Source: Butyrivibrio sp. MB2005 (GTDB lineage Bacteria; Bacillota; Clostridia; Lachnospirales; Lachnospiraceae). From it: DNA of 64,000 bases. Position numbers and translations under genes: made by a program. The stretch is from positions 162,672-226,671 of the forward strand of contig NZ_AUJP01000010.1 of assembly GCF_000424285.1 (NCBI RefSeq), read 5' to 3'. The notes beneath the pieces were generated by a model that saw nothing but the letters and a program-made list of their open reading frames with translations, made no database searches and was not told the DNA's origin. Numbering within the stretch: position 1 is the first letter of the stretch; each line of letters opens with the position of its first letter. Positions 44,070 to 51,983 of this stretch are shown one piece after another.

Positions 44070-45272
44070 TTATTTAGCTGCTTTTTGACTAACCTTTGGA
44101 ATCTTTTCTCCCGTTGCAAGGAACATGGTAACAGTTCCGATTATTGCAAGAGCTGCTCCAAGAACTGTAACCGCCTTTACTGATACAAACTCCAGCATAT
44201 AGCCGCCGATAATGTTTGATGCGATTCCAACAACTCCTGTAATTCCCACAGCCAGAATACCCTGGGCTTTTACGGCATCGGAATCATCAACTATGGAGTT
44301 TGCAAAATACACTGATGAAACCATATACATTCCGGAGTAGAAAAAGTGTATCAGCATCAGCGCAATAAACACCTTTATATCAGTAATGAAGATCATTGAA
44401 ATGAACTTTATTGAAGCTGCTATAGCTGTGACCTTCAGAAGTTTTTGTGCTGTGAATTTCCTTAAGAAAAACATTCCAAAGGCAACTGCCGGCATCTCGG
44501 CAAATGCGGTTACAGATAATACCGTACCCATCTCCGCTTCTGCGCCGCCATAGCTTTTTACAAAATATATCATGTAGGTTCCAAGTATCATCTGCATGAA
44601 ATAAATAAGCATTACACTTATAAGAAAAACATCATATCTCGGATACTTTCTGAAAAACTCTATGATTCCGCTGGGCTTTTCAGGCTTCTCCATTTTATCG
44701 TTATTGTTATCAACCTTTCTCATGGACAGTAGTGTAAACATCAAAAGAACATAAACCACGCAGAAAATCGGAAGTATGATATTTGCTCCAAATTTCTCTG
44801 TGACTTGACCCATTACAAAGCCTGCTGCCGCATAGCCAAAGGAACCAAGGCTTCTTGCTATACCAAAGTCCACACCGTAGCCCGCATAGTTATACTGAAG
44901 GCAAAGTGCTGTAAGCAGCGGCGATATGGAGCTGGTCACACCAAAGGCTGTAAACATACCTATAAAGGTTGCCACATGAGACGATGGCACAAGCCAGACT
45001 ATTCCTGCTGCCAGAAAAGCCATGGCAATCATAAGCCCCAATATCTGCTTCAAAGTGATCTTCTTGGATTTGTCAGCAAGAGATGATAAATAGGTCTGAA
45101 GAAATATTGCCATAACAGAGCCCATGGTTGTTACATAACCTATCTCAGAGGCCTTGAAGCCTCGCGACATCAAAAGAACAGCTGCGAAGGATGATATTAA
45201 AAGATAGTCCACCCAATACCCAAGCTGCAAAAAAGAATACTGTACCGTCAAAATTCTGGTTGCTTTTTTCAT
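44070..45272 (-). CDS. MFS transporter (MFS_1-like, LacY-type)
   Basis: A 400-residue permease with twelve spans. The loop between spans 2 and 3 holds SSLADKSKKITLK (about 62-74), the short MFS signature, and IARSLGSFGYAAAG (about 139-152) marks the central arginine helix of the nucleoside/sugar-type permeases (3-phenylpropionate/LacY group). The substrate may be a sugar or nucleoside. Single gene with the shared terminator. Confidence 0.85.
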   Translation of the reverse strand: MKKATRILTVQYSFLQLGYWVDYLLISSFAAVLLMSRGFKASEIGYVTTMGSVMAIFLQTYLSSLADKSKKITLKQILGLMIAMAFLAAGIVWLVPSSHVATFIGMFTAFGVTSSISPLLTALCLQYNYAGYGVDFGIARSLGSFGYAAAGFVMGQVTEKFGANIILPIFCVVYVLLMFTLLSMRKVDNNNDKMEKPEKPSGIIEFFRKYPRYDVFLISVMLIYFMQMILGTYMIYFVKSYGGAEAEMGTVLSVTAFAEMPAVAFGMFFLRKFTAQKLLKVTAIAASIKFISMIFITDIKVFIALMLIHFFYSGMYMVSSVYFANSIVDDSDAVKAQGILAVGITGVVGIASNIIGGYMLEFVSVKAVTVLGAALAIIGTVTMFLATGEKIPKVSQKAAK

Positions 45273-45404
45273 ATAATCCCTCTACATTTACTTAAAAGTT
45301 TTCGCTAATTATACATCATCTTAATCGCCCATTAAATACTTATTTTGCACAATTAGATAACAAAAAATATTATGCGATGGAATGTTGTTTCATCGCTATT
45401 TAAA

Positions 45405-45461
45405 GTTACCTATTGCTAACATAATTACAATAGGTTATAATTTCGTTAGCAATTGCTAACG
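45405..45461 (+). promoter_or_regulatory. Promoter flanked by twin dyad operators
   Basis: TTGCTA (45413-45418), 17-base spacer, TATAAT (45436-45441) make a near-ideal promoter. A perfect 18-base palindrome with core GTTAGCAATTGCTAAC covers 45444-45461, just after the -10 box. A 14/16 copy of the same sequence, GTTACCTATTGCTAAC (45405-45420), covers the -35 box. The two are 40 bases apart centre to centre. Such sites should bind a dimeric repressor; the Fur-like gene downstream suggests metal control (inference). Confidence 0.7.
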
Positions 45462-45496
45462 CTTTACTAAAATTTTTTATCGGAGGAGCCATAATA

Positions 45497-46072
45497 ATGC
45501 CTGATAATATCATAGTTGAGAATTGCTCACCCACATTAGCAGGAATTAAAACGGGAAACATTTTTACAATAGACAGAAGTCTTATATCAGATATAAAGGA
45601 AGAACTTTGTGAATTAAATCAGTGCTTTACGGAAAAGGGGCTTCGTGCCATTCCGCTTAAGATAACAGAGAAAAATGTTCTGCTCTACCTATACCGCCCG
45701 GACAAACTAAAAGCTGACCTTTCATCAAAAGAAGCTAAGGATATCCTTCTTAAAAAAGGATATAGCTGCAACTCCATAGAAAGTGATATTGTTCACCTCA
45801 TTCACCACATTCATAATGATGGATCCTTCCCCCATGAGATTGGTCTTTTCCTGGGTTATCCTCCTGTAGATGTTAAAGGCTTCATGGAGGACACAAGAAA
45901 GGGCGTTAAATGCGTTGGCTATTGGAAAGTTTATGGTGATAAGGAAAAAGCAGAAAAGACTTTTTCAAGCTACAGAAAATGTACTGAGATCTACAAAAAA
46001 TGCCTGTCCGGAGGCAGATGCTTATCTCAGATGGTAGTAAATACAGCCCGCAGCAGATCAGCTGCTTCATAA
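45497..46072 (+). CDS. DUF3793 family protein
   Basis: A 191-residue cytoplasmic protein of the clostridial DUF3793 family. Family-like parts include CSPTLAGIKTGNIF (about 10-23), LIHHIHNDGSFPHEIGLFLG (about 101-120) and GVKCVGYWKVYGD. Such genes often lie near iron-transport or flavodoxin genes (known in outline), and here a Fur-type gene follows 12 bases later. RBS GGAGG. The function is unknown; the twin palindromic operators suggest a metal-limited state. Confidence 0.8.
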   Translation: MPDNIIVENCSPTLAGIKTGNIFTIDRSLISDIKEELCELNQCFTEKGLRAIPLKITEKNVLLYLYRPDKLKADLSSKEAKDILLKKGYSCNSIESDIVHLIHHIHNDGSFPHEIGLFLGYPPVDVKGFMEDTRKGVKCVGYWKVYGDKEKAEKTFSSYRKCTEIYKKCLSGGRCLSQMVVNTARSRSAAS

Positions 46073-46084
46073 AGGAAGGCCTTG

Positions 46085-46330
46085 ATGAGTAATGAATATG
46101 TAATATCTCTATTAAAGGATAATGGTTTTAGAATAACCAAACAAAGAAAGCTCATACTGGATATAATCCTCAGCAGTGACGGTGCCTCCTGCAAGGAAAT
46201 CTACCACAAGGTAGTTTCCAAGGACAGCACCGTCGGAACTGCTACAGTTTACCGTATGATAAGACTGCTTGAAGATGTTGGAATCTTAAAGCATATAGAT
46301 ATGATTTCTCTGACAGGTGCAGAGGAATAA
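46085..46330 (+). CDS. Fur-family regulator, DNA-binding half only
   Basis: An 81-residue protein matching only the N-terminal winged helix of Fur regulators: RITKQRKLILDIIL (about 16-29) and GTATVYRMIRLLEDVGIL (about 53-70). The C-terminal metal-binding and dimerisation half is absent; the stop follows at LTGAEE. Either the gene is truncated (the DNA after it holds another broken gene) or this is one of the short Fur-like proteins. The ATG at 46085 is used because AAGGAAGG precedes it. It is cotranscribed with DUF3793. Confidence 0.7.
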   Translation: MSNEYVISLLKDNGFRITKQRKLILDIILSSDGASCKEIYHKVVSKDSTVGTATVYRMIRLLEDVGILKHIDMISLTGAEE

Positions 46331-46480
46331 TATTTGTTGCTTTTCTAAGCAATGATTACAAGAACTTATGTCTTCTCTGTCTGCGTCTTAAGCTGTTTAA
46401 TAAAAATAAATTCATTTCATATCCTCGAAAAATATTTTTTCAATATACACGTGAATAAAACTAATGTCAACATGTCAGTG

Positions 46481-46660
46481 TCACAGAGCTGTAAGATAAT
46501 CCAGTATAAAAGCAAAGGGCACTGCTATACCTCTTGCTGTTTTAAATCCATCCCCAACTCCGGGAAGCATAATAAGATTCTCTTTTCCTGTTCCAAAACT
46601 GATATAATCGCAGTCAGAACCATCCAGTTGGATATTTTCATTTTTCGCATTATAGAACAT
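46481..46660 (-). pseudogene. Alpha/beta hydrolase, N-terminal fragment
   Basis: A 59-codon frame starting with ATG 46660 behind GGGGGAGCC: it reads MFYNAKNENIQLDGSDCDYI, then LIMLPGVGDGFKTARGIAVP, the N-terminus and oxyanion-hole segment of alpha/beta hydrolases. It stops at TGA 46481 before the catalytic serine would appear. The start overlaps the ABC-F stop by 11 bases, so the full gene was coupled to ABC-F. The rest was probably lost in the same deletion that shortened the Fur-like gene. Confidence 0.65.
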
Positions 46661-48260
46661 TATAGGCTCCCCCTCTAAATTCTATTGGGCCATATAACTC
46701 CGTCCCGACCATGTCCTTTAAGGCACTTCCTACTGTAATTACGCCGGTGCCAACCTTTTCCTGAAATCTCACATCATGCTCAACAAGAAGCATGGTTGGC
46801 TTGTATTCCAGGATAAGTTTTTCAATCTGCATACGGGAGAATACATCTATAAAATTGAGAGGCTCGTCCCATATGTATAAATGCGCCGGTGTTATCAGGC
46901 TTGCTGCAATAAGGACCTTCTTTTTCTGGCCTTCTGAAAAATCTTCCATGTTCTTTACAAACTGCTCACGTCCAAAATCAAGCTGTCTTAGAATTGCAAG
47001 AAATAAGCTTTCGTTAAGTCCCTTTTTCTCACAAAACTTCCTAAGAGAGCCGGATAAAAATGATGTATCCTGGCTTACATACGAAACTGTCATACCGGCA
47101 GCAACACTAAGCTCACCGGCTACAGACAATCCCAAATCATGGTTGTATTCTCCGTCATTTATTCTCTGTAATACAGCTTTTAATATACTGGACTTCCCGC
47201 ACCCGTTTTCTCCTGAAAGGATTATTCTATCTCCTCTCTTTACCTGAAAACGAAGGTCTGAGAACAACTCATTTTCAGCATCATCATATTTCAGGGACAG
47301 GTCAATTGCATTTACCAGCACTTCTTTATGGAATGTCAAAGGTTCCAGCTTCAGATCCGTAACCTTCTCAATATCCTGAAGCAATCCCTCTTTTTCCTCA
47401 ATTTCATGATCTATGCGCTTTTCTACAGCCTTTACCCGGGACTGCATCTTTTTTGTTTTCGCACCGATAAATGACCTGGTACTTATGCTTCTGTCATGCT
47501 CCTTGATGGGATCGAATCCTATCTTTGTATTTTCATTTTTTTCTGCCCACCTGCTGTTTCTGTCAGCAGCAACCTTAAGCTTACTGATTTCCTTAAGATG
47601 CTTTTCATTTTCCGCCTTGGCAAAAATATCCTTCTTTTCTTTATTTTCCCACCATGTCGTAAAATTGCCTGCCTGGACCTCTATCGTGAACCGGTTCATT
47701 ACAAGCACATGATCGCATACACCATCAAGCAAATCTCGATCATGGGATACCAGAATAAAGCCCTTTTTAGAGGAAAGATAGTCTTTTACAATATCCCGTG
47801 CCCTGCTATCAAGATGATTAGTGGGCTCGTCAATCAAAAGAAACTCGTTCTCTGCTGCAAACAGTACCGCAAGCATGACCCTTGTACGCTCACCAAAGCT
47901 AAGCGTTCCAAACGGCCTATATAGACATTCCGAATCCATCCGCAGCTCGTTCATCTGAATCATCACCTGCCATTGCTCAATCTGCGGTTTCCATTTTTCC
48001 AAAAGGTCTATGGTGTTCCGAGAATAATCAGATTCGTCTACCTTGTAAGGAAAATAATCGAAACGGGTACCGGCTTTAATACTTCCTCTGTACTCATATC
48101 TTCCCATGAAAAGATTAAGCAGCGTAGTTTTACCTTTTCCATTTCTGCCAATAAGTCCAAGCTTCCAATTTGTATCAATGCTAAATGAAATATCCTGAAG
48201 TACATCATCTGCACTTCCATCATAAGAAAAAGTCAGGTCTATCACCTGTATTTGTGCCAT
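46650..48260 (-). CDS. ABC-F ribosomal protection protein, Lsa-like
   Basis: A 536-residue soluble ABC-F protein. Two ATPase domains: Walker A GRNGKGKTTLL, signature LSFGERTR, Walker B FLLIDEPTNHLD in the first; GENGCGKSS, FSEGQKKKV and YIWDEPLNFID in the second. Between them (about 195-290) is the interdomain linker that reaches into the ribosome. Lsa-type members clear lincosamide, streptogramin A and pleuromutilin from the ribosome (known); others act in translation generally. ATG 48260 follows GGAGG. A leader with an attenuator precedes it. Confidence 0.85.
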   Translation of the reverse strand: MAQIQVIDLTFSYDGSADDVLQDISFSIDTNWKLGLIGRNGKGKTTLLNLFMGRYEYRGSIKAGTRFDYFPYKVDESDYSRNTIDLLEKWKPQIEQWQVMIQMNELRMDSECLYRPFGTLSFGERTRVMLAVLFAAENEFLLIDEPTNHLDSRARDIVKDYLSSKKGFILVSHDRDLLDGVCDHVLVMNRFTIEVQAGNFTTWWENKEKKDIFAKAENEKHLKEISKLKVAADRNSRWAEKNENTKIGFDPIKEHDRSISTRSFIGAKTKKMQSRVKAVEKRIDHEIEEKEGLLQDIEKVTDLKLEPLTFHKEVLVNAIDLSLKYDDAENELFSDLRFQVKRGDRIILSGENGCGKSSILKAVLQRINDGEYNHDLGLSVAGELSVAAGMTVSYVSQDTSFLSGSLRKFCEKKGLNESLFLAILRQLDFGREQFVKNMEDFSEGQKKKVLIAASLITPAHLYIWDEPLNFIDVFSRMQIEKLILEYKPTMLLVEHDVRFQEKVGTGVITVGSALKDMVGTELYGPIEFRGGAYNVL

Positions 48261-48291
48261 ACACACCACCTCCGTTATAAAAAAATGGCAC

Positions 48292-48322
48292 AAAAAAATC
48301 TGCTTTATGCCGAAAGCAGATT
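48292..48322 (-). terminator. Leader terminator (attenuator) of the ABC-F gene
   Basis: On the minus strand AATCTGCTTT-CGGCAT-AAAGCAGATT is followed by TTTTT, 32 bases before the start codon. It lies inside the transcript of the ABC-F gene, so it must be bypassed for expression; the stop codon of the upstream ORF falls in its 3' arm region. Confidence 0.85.
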
Positions 48323-48433
48323 ATACGTACAAATGAAGACCCGATATATGCCAAAAAGAGCATCCCTGTGGGCGGCTTCAAAACGAATACGATAATCTAA
48401 TTCGGCATACACAAACAAACCCCTCTGGGCCAT
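48305..48433 (-). CDS. Leader peptide 2 of the ABC-F gene
   Basis: A 42-codon ORF reading MAQRGLFVYAELDYRIRFEA and on to YNLLSA, whose last codons and TAA lie within the terminator hairpin. The ribosome site (GAAGAA) is weak. A ribosome stalled by an antibiotic on this ORF would change terminator folding, as known for other ABC-F and Erm leaders. Coding status is uncertain. Confidence 0.5.
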   Translation of the reverse strand: MAQRGLFVYAELDYRIRFEAAHRDALFGIYRVFICTYNLLSA

Positions 48434-48468
48434 TCAAATTCTTCGTTCGCGTTAACCAAATCAAATTA

Positions 48469-48480
48469 TCAATATCTCAT
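48469..48480 (-). CDS. Three-codon leader ORF (MRY) of the ABC-F gene
   Basis: ATG AGA TAT TGA, preceded by AGGTGAAGAA. Very short upstream ORFs of two to five codons are known in the leaders of several antibiotic-induced ABC-F genes. A hairpin CACGCAT/ATGCGTG lies upstream near 48493-48510. Confidence 0.45.
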   Translation of the reverse strand: MRY

Positions 48481-48665
48481 TTCTTCACCTACACGCATGA
48501 TGCGTGCCTTTCTTTTTACTAATTATTAGGCTATCACTTTTGGGAAGTAAAAACAATACTTTTTAATCTGGTATTAATAAAATAATCAAAACTGACTATT
48601 TCAATGATACCAAATTTTGGAATATATTCTTTATCAAAGCAAAGCGATAAAGGAGCAAAGAACTC

Positions 48666-49496
48666 ATGAAAGTAGCAGCAATAAATGATCTTTCAGGTTT
48701 TGGGAAATGTTCATTGGTAGTGGATATGACTGTTTTATCTGCAATGGGAATACAATGTTGTCCCGTGCCTACCGCAGTACTTAGCGCTCAGACAGGATAT
48801 CCTTCCTTTTACAGCAAGGACCTGACAGGCATCATACCTGAATATACAAGGGAATGGAAAAAGCAGTCAGAAACCTTCGAGGGGATAATAACAGGCTTTA
48901 TGATGAGCCAAACGCAGGCACTTAACTCTTTAGATTTTATAAGACAGTTCAAGACAGATAACACTACTGTACTTGTTGATCCGGTGCTTGGCGACGATGG
49001 GAAAACATATAAGAATTTCTCCGTGGATCTGCTTCACACGATACGTGAAATGACAAAAGAAGCTGACATAATCACTCCAAACCTCACGGAGCTGATACTC
49101 CTTGCAGGTGAAGACCCGGAAACCATAATGAAGCTAAAGAGCGAAAAGCTGATCAGCGAGATTAGCAGATTATCCATGTTGATTGGCGGCGATCAGGGAA
49201 AAATTATTACAGTTACCGGTATTCCCATGGAAGATGATGACGAAGTTGGTAACTATATTTTGGAAAATGGTGTCAGCCGGCTCATTTCCTCCAAAAGTAA
49301 CAGAGTTCATTATTCAGGTACAGGAGATCTTTTTGCCGCAGCATTTCTCGGAGCTTTTATATCAGGGAAAAGCGCTTTCGATGCGGCTGATCTTGCAAGC
49401 AGATTTATATACACTTCTGTAAAAGATACATCCCCGGCTACGTCACCTAATGCCGGTGTTGAATACGAGAAAAATTTAAAAATGCTCATATTGTAA
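48666..49496 (+). CDS. Pyridoxine/pyridoxamine kinase
   Basis: A 276-residue PfkB-like vitamin B6 kinase that makes pyridoxal phosphate from the free vitamer. It starts with the family's INDLSGFGKCSL (about 6-17), contains DPVLGDDGKTY (about 109-119) and ends with the anion hole HYSGTGDLFAAAF (about 221-233), whose Asp is the base. Length is typical. RBS AAAGGAGC. A short membrane-protein remnant follows directly, and vitamin transporter genes often do (known). No promoter box was assigned. Confidence 0.9.
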   Translation: MKVAAINDLSGFGKCSLVVDMTVLSAMGIQCCPVPTAVLSAQTGYPSFYSKDLTGIIPEYTREWKKQSETFEGIITGFMMSQTQALNSLDFIRQFKTDNTTVLVDPVLGDDGKTYKNFSVDLLHTIREMTKEADIITPNLTELILLAGEDPETIMKLKSEKLISEISRLSMLIGGDQGKIITVTGIPMEDDDEVGNYILENGVSRLISSKSNRVHYSGTGDLFAAAFLGAFISGKSAFDAADLASRFIYTSVKDTSPATSPNAGVEYEKNLKMLIL

Positions 49497-49510
49497 GAGG
49501 AGGACTAACT

Positions 49511-49685
49511 ATGAAAAACAGAAACAGCAGAATTTACAATCATGTTTGGATTTGAAGCAGCTCTTCTATCCGGCTTCACGGGAGGCCTGGTGCAATCCGG
49601 TGGCAGTATGATCTTTTTCCTGCTTCTTGGACAGACTCTTGACAGAGTTAAAATGAAATCAAAGGTGGTGGCAGTAAATGGCTGA
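49511..49685 (+). pseudogene. Remnant of a small membrane gene after the pyridoxine kinase
   Basis: An ATG at 49511 with AGGAGG starts a 14-codon peptide (MKNRNSRIYNHVWI) and stops. In the next frame, ATG 49542 opens 47 codons with FEAALLSGFTGGLVQSGGSM followed by a hydrophobic IFFLLLGQTLDRVK, like the last span of an ECF transporter substrate component. The strong ribosome site with the tail in another frame suggests a deletion between start and end. A pyridoxine transporter (PdxU-like) is the likely source, by position. Confidence 0.5.
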
Positions 49686-50280
49686 TATTATCTATACATA
49701 CAAAGATTCCGTGTATGCCAATATAACTAACAAATGTAATTGCAGGTGCACTTTTTGCATCAGATTTGTAAAAGACGGTGTTGGTGATGCAGACACATTG
49801 TGGCATCAGGTTAATCCCTCAAAAGAAGAGGTTATAGACGCAATTAAAAACTTTGATTTTACAGGATATAAGGAACTTGTCTTTTGCGGCTACGGTGAAC
49901 CCACCTGCCAGCTTGATATTCTTCTTGATGCTGCTGCCTATGCCAAAAAAGAAAAAGGTCTTAAAACCAGGCTCAATACTAATGGCCAGGGTTCAGCAGA
50001 AAACGGTCGTGACATAGTCCCTGAATTAGCAACGGTCATAGACAGCGTCTCTGTAAGTCTTAACGCGCCTTCAAAAAAGGAATATGAGGAGGTAACAAGA
50101 CCTACCCTCGATAATGGTTATGAAAACATGCTCGAATTCACAAAAAGGGCCCGCGAAGTTATCGGCGATGTCCGCTGGTCTATCGTAGATGTTTTTCCGG
50201 AAGAGGAAAAAGACAGGTGCATTGCCCTGTCCAAAGAACATGATATTCCACTTAGGATAAGAAAGTATAGCAGTAACTGA
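49678..50280 (+). CDS. Radical SAM protein, TatD-associated type
   Basis: A 200-residue minimal radical SAM enzyme. The 4Fe-4S/SAM cysteines are C20, C24 and C27 in CNCRCTFC, and VFCGYGEPT (about 68-76) is the GGE-like SAM motif; RLNTNGQG (about 100-107) lies on the next strand. The size and sequence fit the small radical SAM family linked to TatD nuclease genes (known family, reaction unknown). GTGGTGGC precedes the ATG, which overlaps the remnant frame by 8 bases. No TatD gene is next to it. Confidence 0.85.
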   Translation: MADIIYTYKDSVYANITNKCNCRCTFCIRFVKDGVGDADTLWHQVNPSKEEVIDAIKNFDFTGYKELVFCGYGEPTCQLDILLDAAAYAKKEKGLKTRLNTNGQGSAENGRDIVPELATVIDSVSVSLNAPSKKEYEEVTRPTLDNGYENMLEFTKRAREVIGDVRWSIVDVFPEEEKDRCIALSKEHDIPLRIRKYSSN

Positions 50281-50294
50281 ATATCACTATTTCC

Positions 50295-50501
50295 CTAATC
50301 TATTATTTTCTTGGGCCAGCTGCATATTCCGACCTCAAGTGCACGTTCTTCTTTGAGATGGAAATCTGCATATTTGCAGTACCAGCAGCCCTGTATTGAA
50401 GGAATGGCATCTTCCCTGGGTGTATATGCCGGGCAGATGTCATCCGGCCATACACTTCCATCTCTTTTGGGTATTTCATATCTATTTGCCTTTTTTTCCA
50501 T
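50295..50501 (-). CDS. Small cysteine-containing protein
   Basis: A 68-residue protein with AGAGAGG before its ATG. Cysteines lie in DICPAYTP, GCWYCKYADF and GICSWPKK, a spacing that may bind a metal or Fe-S cluster. No family recognised. It is convergent with the radical SAM gene (14 bases apart). A longer frame covering the same DNA in another phase is not credible. Confidence 0.6.
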   Translation of the reverse strand: MEKKANRYEIPKRDGSVWPDDICPAYTPREDAIPSIQGCWYCKYADFHLKEERALEVGICSWPKKIID

Positions 50502-50560
50502 AAACCTCTCTTTCCTCCTGGCATTTAATACTTTTCTATATATTTACTCTATCATGCAAT

Positions 50561-50602
50561 AAAAAACAGACCTTATCGTGCACCGAATCTGGTCTGTTTT
50601 TC
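50561..50602 (-). terminator. Terminator of the two-component/SBP operon
   Basis: AAAACAGACC (50563-50572) pairs with GGTCTGTTTT (50591-50600), and the minus strand carries TTTTTTATTG. It lies 37 bases past the solute-binding protein stop. Confidence 0.85.
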
Positions 50603-50638
50603 ACTGTATTCGTAAATTCGGTTTCCCGAAAAAGAGGG

Positions 50639-51952
50639 CTATTGACGTATTGTATTTCGTGATACTTCCTGCACTCTGGCAGCTGCTTCCTCCGGAGTGA
50701 TAGTACCTTTAGCAAGATCCTCCAAAGCATCCCTGACAGCAAGACTCAGATCTTCATATTTTATTATTCGGGGGCCTGCGACATTTGTCTTTCCGTTTTC
50801 AATTATGTTTTCAAGATTCTTTTGTCCATCCTCATTTAATCCCTGAACATTTAATGTCATATCCGAGCGGGATGGCATGTATTCCAGATACTGATTTACC
50901 AGTAGTTCCTGGCCCTCGTTAACTAAATAATCCATCCATTTGAATGCCGCTTCCTTAACCTTGGACTCAGGATTAAGGCAAAGAATTACATCAACAGCAG
51001 CTGTTACCGGAGACACTCTTCCATCGTCATTCCAATCGATCAGGAAAATATCATGGTCTGCTCCCTGTCCGTTGAAATTTTTCTGGGTCTTTTCATCGCT
51101 AATTGTATACATGTTCATAGCCCAGGAACCATTTGCAAACATCGGAATGCTTCCCTCTTTCTGGAACATGTCATTAACGGTATCGTACAGTGGCATTTTT
51201 ATGGCTTTGTCCTGAAATACTCCGTTAGTGAAGCTGTCCTGCCAAATCCTGAAGGATTCAATAATGGGCTCTGTCTCAAAGCTGCCCTTGCCTTCTATGG
51301 CATCATATAATGCGTCCCTGTCGCAATCAGCGGCTATGGACATCCACACATCATGACTAAGCCATGCATCTTTGGCGCCGATCGCCATGGGATATTGACC
51401 GTTTTCCCGAAGCTTTAAACATGTTTCCAGCATTTCTTTGTAGCTTCTTGGAACTTCGCAGCCATACTCTTTTAGCATGTTCACGTCAGCCCATAAATAC
51501 CCGGCGTAGGTCTGCCCAAGAGGCAGTCCGTATATATCCCCATGCTCATCACTTACCGCTGTGATGCATGAATCAAAGAATTTGCTCTGCCAGTCAGATC
51601 CCCAGGCTTCCTCACAGTAGGGCGTCAGCTCTTCTTCAAAGACCTTTGATGTATCAAAAAATACTCCCGAAGGAATTCCAAATACATCCGGTCCGTTATT
51701 TCCCATCAGCTCTACGCGAAGATGATCCTGATAATCTCCAAAGCCTACAAAAACATAATTAATTTTAATATCAGGATTTTCTTTTTCAAAAGAATCTATG
51801 ATCTTATAAATCGGACTGTCTGGTCCTGTGTCCGCCGGATTCCAGGTCTGGAAGGTTACAGTAGTAACATCTCTCTGCTTTTGCATCCCGCATCCTGACA
51901 TAATAATCGGACACATGATCATAGTAAGAAGAAACAATATTCCTCGTTTCAT
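50639..51952 (-). CDS. Extracellular solute-binding lipoprotein (sugar ABC type)
   Basis: A 437-residue family 1 solute-binding protein. A lipoprotein signal ends IIMSGCGMQ. The mature part has the usual pattern FQTWNPADTGPD, YDTVNDMFQKEGSIPMFANG and AAFKWMDYLVNEG. Such proteins capture sugars or oligosaccharides for ABC importers or pass a signal to a membrane kinase (known). It is the third gene of a unit with the response regulator and histidine kinase, and no permease is adjacent, so a sensory role is possible. Start ATG 51952 behind GGGGAG. Confidence 0.88.
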   Translation of the reverse strand: MKRGILFLLTMIMCPIIMSGCGMQKQRDVTTVTFQTWNPADTGPDSPIYKIIDSFEKENPDIKINYVFVGFGDYQDHLRVELMGNNGPDVFGIPSGVFFDTSKVFEEELTPYCEEAWGSDWQSKFFDSCITAVSDEHGDIYGLPLGQTYAGYLWADVNMLKEYGCEVPRSYKEMLETCLKLRENGQYPMAIGAKDAWLSHDVWMSIAADCDRDALYDAIEGKGSFETEPIIESFRIWQDSFTNGVFQDKAIKMPLYDTVNDMFQKEGSIPMFANGSWAMNMYTISDEKTQKNFNGQGADHDIFLIDWNDDGRVSPVTAAVDVILCLNPESKVKEAAFKWMDYLVNEGQELLVNQYLEYMPSRSDMTLNVQGLNEDGQKNLENIIENGKTNVAGPRIIKYEDLSLAVRDALEDLAKGTITPEEAAARVQEVSRNTIRQ

Positions 51953-51983
51953 TATCCAGTCTCCCCGGAACATTTATAGTTCC

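Noticed and set aside
50303..50524. A 73-residue basic protein overlapping the small cysteine protein
   Set aside because: It is in another phase of the same DNA; the 68-residue frame has the better ribosome site and ordered cysteines.
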